Assembly: GCA_009823505.1 (NCBI GenBank)
Contig: VZQC01000590.1
Location: forward strand, 673,662-737,661
Direction: 5' to 3'
Length of the DNA: 64,000 nt
Origin: Rhizomys pruinosus
Taxonomy: Eukaryota > Chordata > Mammalia > Rodentia > Spalacidae
In this document: one piece after another, positions 56,965 to 64,000 of the stretch
How the letters are laid out: every line of letters begins with the position of its first letter
Numbering within the stretch: the first letter of the stretch is position 1
Program-made: the position numbers and the translations under genes
The notes under the pieces: model-generated
Told to the model about the DNA's origin: nothing
Seen by the model: only the letters and a program-made list of their open reading frames with translations
Databases searched by the model: none

Positions 56965-57116
56965 GATGGTGATATCTGAGACAGTGTCTCCCTATAGCCA
57001 GCCTCAGCTGGTCTTAACTTGATATGGAGATCAGGGTGGCCCCGATCTCACAGAGATGCATCTGCCTCTGTTCCACAAGTGCTGGGATTAAAGGTGTGCA
57101 CCACCACCCCTGGCTG
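56965..57116 (-). mobile_element. B1 SINE, old
   Basis: 'gagacagtgtctccctatag' to 'gggattaaaggtgtgcacca'. First of two adjacent antisense B1 copies. Confidence 0.8.
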
Positions 57117-57124
57117 TTGTTGCT

Positions 57125-57258
57125 GTTGTTTTTGAGACAGATAGTTCCAGATGGCCTGGAACTCACTATGTAAACCAGGCTGACCTCAGCGTCACAGAGA
57201 GCTGCCTGCCTCTTCTTCCTGAATGCTGGGATTAAAGGTGTTCAGCACCCAGTTGGCT
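57125..57258 (-). mobile_element. B1 SINE, old
   Basis: 'tttttgagacagatagttcc' to 'gggattaaaggtgttcagca'. Second of the pair. Confidence 0.8.
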
Positions 57259-57640
57259 ATTTAACTTTAAAGAAATGACCCAGCAATTTTTCACAGTATC
57301 CACACTGATTCAGGATTTTCTTGTCTAGTCTAAGAAATATCTTTCTAAACTGAGGTTACACAATTTATGTTGTTTCCTTCTAGAAGTTTCATAGTATAAA
57401 ATTTTACCATCAAGCCTATGATTCATTCTGAATTTCATTTTCTGGGCAGTCTGAATACCCATCAGTGCCCATTTTTTAAAAAAATGTTTGAATGTTCAGT
57501 TATTCCAGCACTATTTGTTGGAAGATTTTTTCCCTTTTCCTTTGAACTGTCTCCATAAATTTGTGAAAATCTACTGCCCGTATAGACAAGGATTTTCTTC
57601 TGGGCTTGGCTTTGTTCTATTGAGCTCTGCGTCTACTGTT

Positions 57641-58120
57641 TCTAACCTCACTGTCATCATTATCTCATTTGCTGCTCTTGAATTCACTATGTAACCAAGA
57701 CAACTTGACCTCCTCATCCTCCTTCCTCCAAGAGTGCTGAGACTACAGCTTCGCACCCTCTGCATTGATGCTATGTTCCACGTGCAGTAGGCCAATGCTC
57801 TACATCAGCAGTCATGACCATTGAGGCAGTTATTTTTTCCATGATAAAGTTTAAGCCTAGGTCCTTATAAACACCAGCCAAGCATTCTTTCCTGGAGCTA
57901 TACCTCAGCCGAGTATCTTTCTAGTAAGTATTCAATACCGTCATTTAAGTTCTTACTTCATTCTTTTTGTTTACTTCACTAATTATAGTTCATTTGCACT
58001 TTCAGAGAAAATATACAGGCAGATTTTCAAGTTCTAAATTAAATAAGTACACAAAGGACTGTCTGTGGTGCCAGAGTGGTAAATGGACCATAAGTTTAAT
58101 GGGTCAAAAAAATCATAATC
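57641..58120. other. B1-like remnant and unassigned DNA
   Basis: 57660-57800 contains faint antisense SINE text ('gaattcactatgtaaccaag'). The remainder is unassigned. Confidence 0.4.
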
Positions 58121-58129
58121 ACGCCCGGT

Positions 58130-58900
58130 TGGAACCTTAATGTTTCAGTTTTTCCAGGTCAATCCTCTGGTCATCAGACCACTCCTAAGAGGGCAGGTTC
58201 ACCTTAAGTCATGTTAAAGAGATGTGCCCTTAATGAGATGGTGAACTCTTCCTGCAGGAATTCCCCCTTTCTAGCACAGTTCTTGTGGATGGATCTCAGA
58301 CAGACATGAGGCTCTCTGTAAGTTTTGCCTGCTTTTCTTCAGAAAAGCTTAATCTCTCCTTTTATTATTTAGACTGATAGATTACTGGCAGACTCCTAAA
58401 ACGGTGGTCCCCGCTTAGCCCAGGCAAGTTCCTCTGTCTGTCAGTAGGCAACCAACCAACCACAGGCTAAGCCACCAGCCTAGTCATGGAAAGTTACCCA
58501 AGACCTTAACTGCCTATAAAGGCTGCCTGACTTCTGCTGTGGGTTGCTGCTCTGTCTTTGATCCTGGCAGGAGGTAGCCCAGAAGTCTATTCCCAAGAAA
58601 GTGCTGTTCACTATGGAGTTGTCTTGGTTGAGGGTCTTCCCTGTGCCTCTTTTCTGACCTTAATGCTTTGGGCTGCCCTAATGTTTTGGGCTCTTTTATT
58701 TTTCTCTCTAAAGTTCTCTTTCCCTCCCTGGCATGTGGGTTCTGGTCCATCATGTGTCTGACCTCCATGCAGTCTAAACCTGCCAGGCTTTATAGCTTTT
58801 TTCCTTCTCCCTTCAATTCCTCTCCTCAGGTTAGTTCCTAAGATTTACAGCATGCCTGCTCTGAGGATTTTTCCTTAAATTCTAATAAAATTGTCTAAAA
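58130..58900 (+). mobile_element. retroviral-type LTR, family shared with 14.9 kb
   Basis: TATAAA at 58515-58520 and AATAAA at 58884-58889 give a promoter-to-polyadenylation order. The part at about 58.65-58.83 kb matches 14.9-15.1 kb in reverse complement. Ends are not resolved and the distance from TATA to AATAAA (about 370 bp) would imply a long R region. Confidence 0.45.
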
Positions 58901-58984
58901 GCCTCCATTTGACCCCATTCTTAAGTTCTTTTATGCATGAGATGGAGGACCCGCTAGGGGGCACTGTTTTCTTCTCTATCACTG

Positions 58985-59075
58985 GCACATGCATGTAATC
59001 ACAGTACTGAGGAGACTGAGGTAGGAAGATCAGTTCCCAGGCCAGCCTGGGCTCCATAGCAAAACGGAAAACACA
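58985..59075 (+). mobile_element. old B1-like SINE
   Basis: 'gcacatgcatgtaatcacag' to 'ccaggccagcctgggctcca', short and decayed. Confidence 0.6.
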
Positions 59076-59689
59076 GCAGCCTGAGTTCTGAGAGGGTTCT
59101 CCCTGACCCTGTGCTCCTGTTTTGGTGGTGTGACATCTGGGCCATTCCACATCTCCTGGTCTGGTTCATCCTCTCTTCTCTCCATTTGTGGGTTTCTGAC
59201 CCACAGACTTGCAAATCTTTGATGTAACTGACTCCTGAGTCTATGGTACTTTTTGAATTATACTTCATTTTTTTTTGCTTCTTTTTTGCATTTTTTAAAT
59301 GCTCCCTCACCACTATTGTTTAAGTGCTGGCTTGCTTTCTGACCTGTGACAGGTTGTATTTTTTCCTGCCCAGGGCAGTAGTAGTCCCCTCCCTCTCAAG
59401 TCACGGGACTTCCTCTTTCCTGTAGGAAGGTATTTTGTCTTTAGACCAACGGTGCACCTTGTGAAAGTGGATGAAATAATGCACATCCTCTGCGTTATTT
59501 GTTTAATGTGCAGCTGGGTTCCTTCCTAATTTTAGGGTTTGCTTCTGTTGATTTAATTTCAACATTTAAATACACAGGCTATCACCTGGCCTCAAAAGCC
59601 CACACCATATGAGCTCAAAGATGTCTTATTTCATCTCTGACTCCATCATTTCCACTTTAGTGATGGCTTTTATTAACTTTTACTTTATC
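59076..59689. other. unassigned non-coding DNA
   Basis: No gene or named repeat recognised. Confidence 0.45.
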
Positions 59690-60530
59690 CTTCTGAAGAC
59701 TTTTCTTTTTGCCATTATAGATTTTTATGTCTCTTCTGTTACAGATTCAGCATGAAATGTATATTTCTCTGATTCTTGCTTTTTATCATTTGACAGCATG
59801 TCCTGGAGATTTCTTCATACGGGAACTTAGATGCTCTCTTGAAGGCTTGTGGCTGCAGAGGGCCCTGTGAGGGTTTCTTGCTGAGGGGCATTTGAGTTGT
59901 CTCCCAGTTGTGGTTATTACAAACTATGCTGTGACTGATCACTTTAGGGGTATGTTATCTCATCATGCAGGCATCTCTCTTCCAAGGTAAACTCCTAGAA
60001 GGATTGTTGGGGCCTGTTGGGTAACTGTGTAATGGGGTACACAGACTAGGTAACTTCATTTTTTTTTTTTTTTGGTGACTCCGTTTTAATGGTCTAAACC
60101 TGGCCCAGAAAAACAAGTCCAGAAAGAGCCAGCTGGTTACCCTGACCTGTGTAATCCCCTATCTACAGATGTCTTGTGACTGCCTGTTAAACTACTGATC
60201 TTAGCTTAGTAATTGTGTGGCAGGCAGGAATTGAAGCTTCAGTTTTTGGTTGTCTGACTGGAGTTTCATGAAAAATCCATCAGAATATGTTTTTATACAA
60301 AGTCTCCAAGGATATGGTATTTGCCTTTATAAACATAACCTGCCCCTGAGTCAGCACTGCACCCTCCGAATCCCAACCAGGGGTGTAGTCACTGGCCAAT
60401 TCAAATAAAACTAATTTGACTAATTGGAATCCTGGAGTCTGTGTGATCTTTCTGCCAGTGGTCTCGACACTAACAACTGCATATCTAATTTTATGAAATA
60501 TTGCCCAGTGTTTGTAAGGTTGTAGCCCAC
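59690..60530 (-). mobile_element. ancient L1M fragment split by an LTR
   Basis: 'gggcatttgagttgtctccc' and 'aaggtaaactcctagaagga' (to 60025) continue after the LTR with 'gcatatctaattttatgaaa' (from about 60479), in the expected L1 order. Confidence 0.6.
60026..60469 (+). mobile_element. solo ERV1-like LTR with 5-bp flank repeat
   Basis: 444 bp, starting TGTGTAATGG and ending TCTCGACA, with TATAAA at 60328-60333 and AATAAA at 60404-60409. Flanks gtaac (60021-60025) and ctaac (60470-60474) are a near-perfect duplication inside L1M. Class I assignment is inferred from the layout. Confidence 0.65.
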
Positions 60531-60930
60531 CGAAGTCAGGGACTCCAGAAAGCCAACTGAAGCAAGAATTTCCAAGAAATAATTACCCTTGACCGTGTTC
60601 CTGCAATCTGAAGAAAAGGTGCTGCAGCATCCTGCAATCATGCCTCACTGGAGAACAGAACACAGGCCTCCATTTCTCTTGAGACGCTCCTTCTGATACC
60701 AGCCACAGACCCACCTATGCCCTATCCTCCATTTCCTCATCCCTGCTTCCTTATAAACTCACTTTCTTGTGTGTCTGGGTTTAAAACTGCCACTTTGGGG
60801 ACATTCTAACTCTTATCATCCTGATCCCGACACAGACAGGCCAGTCCCTGCCCAATAAACCTGACTTCCTTTTCCATTGGAGTCCTGAATCTTTCTCCTC
60901 TCTGCATGCCAGGTCTCTCCTCAATATGAA
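60531..60930 (+). mobile_element. possible second retroviral LTR
   Basis: TATAAA at 60752-60757 and AATAAA at 60854-60859 have LTR-like spacing, followed by CT-rich text as in U5. Ends and duplication not found. Confidence 0.4.
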
Positions 60931-61714
60931 CTTAACGATATTCATTCTATAATTTTGTGCCATCAGAAATATGTGAAAATGCCTTTCCCCCAGAAATACT
61001 CCATCAATAACAATGATTGTTTTGAATACACATGGAATATTTTCCCAGATGGCTGTAGTTTTAATTTTCATGGAATAAAGTCCACTTGCTGGTAGTTTCC
61101 AGACAATAAGGCAGTTTTTAGTCCATACCAAGTGTTTTAATAGAATTCCTGAGGGTGAGTGATTTATAAATCATAGATTTATGTCTCTGGAGACTGGGGA
61201 GCCCAAGAACTGAGCCCAGAAAGATAGGTGTCTGGCTGCTGCATCTAGAACAATGCTTGCTGCTGTGTTCTCCAGAGGGAGGAAGCGCAGCCTCCAATCA
61301 TAAGCTTCTTTCCAAGGATTCAAATCCTTTAGCCGCCTGTGAAGAGCTTCCCTCCAGCTGTTGTTCATTTGAGGATTAAGAGTCAAGAAGACTGGTGAAG
61401 TCCAGTCTAGAAAATATTCAAATTATTTGCCATTTTTTAAAAGAATTCTCATTTCAATGGAAAAGTGATTTATATTTTCAACCTATTGGCAACAACAACA
61501 ACAAAACCAACGTAAGCTAGTTTACTGAACAGATTAGGTGTGGGGAATATATCACTTTCACCATGAATATGTAGGTAAAGTTTAATCATGAATAATATTG
61601 AAATTAATAACATCAGTGCTAATTTTTGTCTCTATTTTTTACCCAGTTATCTTCCAAAGCCAAGCACAAACATTTACCATATGAACACCTGTGACGGTGT
61701 TTTTTAATAACATA
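60931..61714. other. unassigned non-coding DNA
   Basis: No named repeat. Chance frames only. Confidence 0.45.
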
Positions 61715-62590
61715 TTTTTATTGATGTTTTTTGTGTTTCATACATCATTTCTCAGTCCAAGTTAGACACCCTCCCTTTTCCATGCCCCCCACACCACCCC
61801 AGTTCTGCCATACATGTCTTGCATCTTTTTCTCAGTCTTTTTAAAGTTTTTCTCTGCAGAGGTTTATTGTTTGGGCAGAAGTTAATTGTTTCAGTCAGTG
61901 CTTTGATCCACTCTTTTTGTCCTTGTTGTTCCTTCCAATTTGTATTGTTCCAAACTATGCATATATATATACCAAAATTATGACCTTTGAAAATAAACTG
62001 TATGCTAATTCCAAAATATGTTTAGGAGTTCACATTTTTCCCTTTAATTTAATATTACTCTAATATATGAATACATACCCTCCATATATATACCACAATT
62101 ACAAAGTCTGAAAATAAGTGGTCAGTTAATTCTAGAGCTTGTTAAGGAATTCACATTATAACAGCACAGCTGCCTTCAGATTAAAAGAATTATAACATTA
62201 ACTTCTCTCAGCTTGCCTTTCAAATAGGGATTTGGTGTTAGCATCCATAAATGAGGGATGCCATTCATCATTTGTTTTTCTGGGACTGTGTTACTTCACT
62301 TAGCATAATGGCTTCAAGTTCCATGGCAAAGTTCATGATGTCATCTTTCTTTACTGCTGCATAGAACTCCATTGTGTAGATGTACCACATTTTTGTTATC
62401 CAGTCATCAGCTGAGGGGCATTTGGGTTGGTTCCAGCTCTTGGCTATTGTGAAGAGACTGCATGTATCTCCGCAATACGATGAGTCTTGTGGGTATACAC
62501 CCAGGAATGGTATGACTGGGCCAGGTGGTAGGCTAATTTTCAGTTTCTTGAGAGTTCTCCCCACTGCTTTCCATAGGGGTTCCAATCCTA
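61715..62590 (-). mobile_element. LINE-1 3' end, minus strand
   Basis: T-rich start, 'gtgtttcatacatcatttct', C-rich tract, 3' UTR, then antisense ORF2 C-terminal text similar to 22.7-23.2 kb. Confidence 0.85.
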
Positions 62591-62636
62591 AACCCAGCAG
62601 ACAGGAAGAAATAACAAAAGTCAGAGCAGAAATCAA
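62268..62636 (-). pseudogene. LINE-1 ORF2 C-terminal remnant
   Basis: 122 residues matching the ORF2p C-terminus ('TIAKSWNQPKCPSADDW', 'KMWYIYTMEFYAAVKK') but with short deletions, for example around the 'DTC' position, relative to the 22.7 kb copy. Its first residues read across the inversion junction. Confidence 0.8.
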
Positions 62637-63838
62637 TGAAATAGAAACAAAGAGAACAATACAAAAAAAAAATCAATGAATCCAAGAGCTGGTTCTTTGA
62701 AAGGATAAACAAGATAGATAGACCTCTAGCCCAACTGACTAAAAGAAAGAAGGAGCAACTCCAAATCAACCAAATTAGAGATGAAAAGGGAAACATCACA
62801 ACAGATAGTGAAAAGATTCAGACAATCTTATGGAAATACTTCAAAAACTTATACTCTACTAAATTTGAAAACCTAAGAGAAATGGATGAATACCTGAAAT
62901 CACGGAATACACCAAGACTTAACTGGGAAGAGATCGACAGCTGAAATAAATCCATAATAAAGGAGGAAAAGGAAACTGTAATAAAAAACCTCCCAACTAA
63001 AAAAAAACCCAGATCCAGATGGAGTCATAGCAGAATTCTATAAGACATTTAAAGACCTACAGCCACTACTACTCGAATTATTCAAGAGGATAGAAACAGA
63101 AGGAAATCTCCCAAATTCCTTCTATGAAGCCAACATCACTCTAATATCAAAACCAGGCAAAGATACAACCAAAAAAGAAAACTATATGGGCTGGAAAGAT
63201 GGCCTAGCAGTTAAGAGCACTGACTATTCTTGCAGAGGACCCGGGTTTGATCCCCAGCACTGACAGGGCAGCTGAGAACCATCTGAAACTCCAATTCCAG
63301 GAGAACTCCAGTTCCAGGGGAATCCGACACTCTCTTCTGACCTCTGCGGCATTGCATGACACAGGTGCAAAAACCTACATGCAAGACAGTGCATTCATAC
63401 AAACAAATAAATAAATAAATAAAAATTAAAATAAAAAAACTTTTCACTAATGAACATAGATGCAAAAATTCTCAACAAAATACTTGCAAACCACATACAG
63501 GCACATATCAAAAAGATCATCCACCATGACCAAGCTGAATTTATGCCAGACATGCAGGGATGGTTCAACATATGTAAATCAATAAACATCATAAAGCACA
63601 TAAATGGACTGAAAGACAAAAACCACACGGTCATCTCAATCGATGTGGAAAAGGTCTTTGACAAAATTCAGCATGCCTTCATATTTAAAGGCCTGGAGGG
63701 AATTGGACTGGAGGGAACATTCCTCAACACAATTAAAATCATAGACAATAAACCCACAGCCAGCATTCCCCTTAAAGTCAGGAACCTGGCAAATCTGTCC
63801 CCATCCCCAGTCATCTTCAATATAGTGCTTGAAATGCT
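62591..63838 (+). mobile_element. LINE-1 ORF2 segment, plus strand (inverted)
   Basis: Sense ORF2 text from upstream of the reverse transcriptase ('gaagaaataacaaaagtcag') through the first reverse transcriptase motifs. Interrupted by a B2 at 63188-63440 and by stop codons and indels. It lies head-to-head with the minus-strand 3' part. Confidence 0.8.
63188..63440 (+). mobile_element. B2 SINE, duplicated subtype
   Basis: 'gggctggaaagatggcctag' start, B box 'gggtttgatcccc' and the 17-bp duplication (63287-63303 and 63304-63320). Inserted in L1 ORF2. About 10 bp of L1 seem replaced and no clean duplication is visible. Confidence 0.9.
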
Positions 63839-63899
63839 CTTTGCAAGTATCCTGTTTAGAATTTTGGCATCTGTGTTCATTAATGAGATGGGTCTATAG
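63450..63899 (+). pseudogene. LINE-1 reverse transcriptase fragment
   Basis: 149 residues. Residues 1-130 match the L1 ORF2p reverse transcriptase, with the motif-A core '[13 protein letters not shown]' (first catalytic Asp near residue 65; the usual Ala before Phe is Val). The FADD-type motif is not reached. Residues from about 131 are read-through into the opposite-strand L1. Not functional. Confidence 0.8.
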
Positions 63900-64000
63900 T
63901 TCTCCTTTTTGGTTGTATCTTTGCCTGGTTTTGGTATTAGAGTGATGCTGGCTTCATAGAAGGAATTTGGGAGAATTCCCTGTTTGTATCCTTCTAAACA
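63839..64000 (-). mobile_element. LINE-1 ORF2 segment, minus strand, runs off window
   Basis: Reverse complement of the same ORF2 region found at about 63100-63490, at about 94% identity over the first 65 bp compared, and without the B2 insertion. It is therefore a distinct L1 copy. Confidence 0.8.

Larger units (their letters stand above)
56590..57640 (-). mobile_element. ancient L1 ORF2 remnant, interrupted
   Basis: Antisense old-L1 text before (56.59-56.94 kb, 'gcatttgggtggtttctact') and after (57.26-57.64 kb, 'ttattccagcactatttgtt', 'aattgttggaag'-like) two B1 insertions. No frame remains. Confidence 0.65.

Noticed and set aside
62591..63838. Active LINE-1
   Set aside because: Fragmented, inverted, interrupted by a B2 and stop codons, and lacking ORF1 and a complete ORF2.

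Overview
This window looks like non-coding nuclear DNA from a muroid rodent. The evidence is the repeat content. There are B1 (7SL-derived), B2 and B3 (tRNA-derived), B4 and ID-like SINEs, rodent LINE-1 including Lx-like 3' ends, MaLR LTRs of ORR1 and MLT1 type, and URR1-like and RMER1-like repeats. The B1 and B2 copies share diagnostic variants that differ from the house-mouse and rat forms I know, so I would not call it Mus or Rattus. I cannot name the species. I see no supportable host protein-coding gene, rRNA, functional tRNA or CRISPR array. Nearly all open reading frames are short chance frames or lie in retroelements. All family names come from my recognition of sequence patterns, not from a search.

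Layout. 0-2.7 kb: B4 SINE and a decayed Lx-like LINE end. 2.73-4.78 kb: a complete two-LTR MaLR element with a 5-bp target duplication, inserted in an older SINE and carrying a 269-codon ORF. 5-20 kb: a solo MaLR LTR, young B1 and B2 copies with perfect target duplications, an ancient MLT1-type LTR, an RMER1-like block, old L1 fragments and one arm of an LTR family seen again at 58 kb. 20-25 kb: B1 copies, a possible ERVK-like LTR and a LINE-1 3' end with an ORF2 remnant. 26.1-26.8 kb: a composite retroposon with an internal inversion and a perfect 13-bp target duplication. 28.8-29.7 kb: four SINEs in a row, all on the plus strand. 33.3-34.6 kb: an old L1 broken by B1 and B3. 35-37 kb: URR1, a CCTT repeat, MIR and B4. 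39.2-41.4 kb: the longest composite copy. 41.4-44.9 kb: L1 copies in opposite orientations inside a block unusually rich in small indels. 45-48.8 kb: old L1, URR1, an inverted Lx end, and a composite copy with a perfect 14-bp target duplication inside a B3. 50-57 kb: SINEs, MIR, URR1 and L1M. 58-61 kb: three retroviral-type LTRs. 61.7-64 kb: inverted L1 segments with a reverse transcriptase fragment, running off the window.

The history readable here is nested insertion by the LINE-1 machinery (L1, B1, B2, B4 and composites) and by LTR elements. The most interesting items are the composite family that carries a LINE-1 3' tail on two of its three copies, repeated 5'-inverted LINE insertions, a 17-bp internal duplication that marks a young B2 subfamily, and the long ORF inside the intact MaLR.
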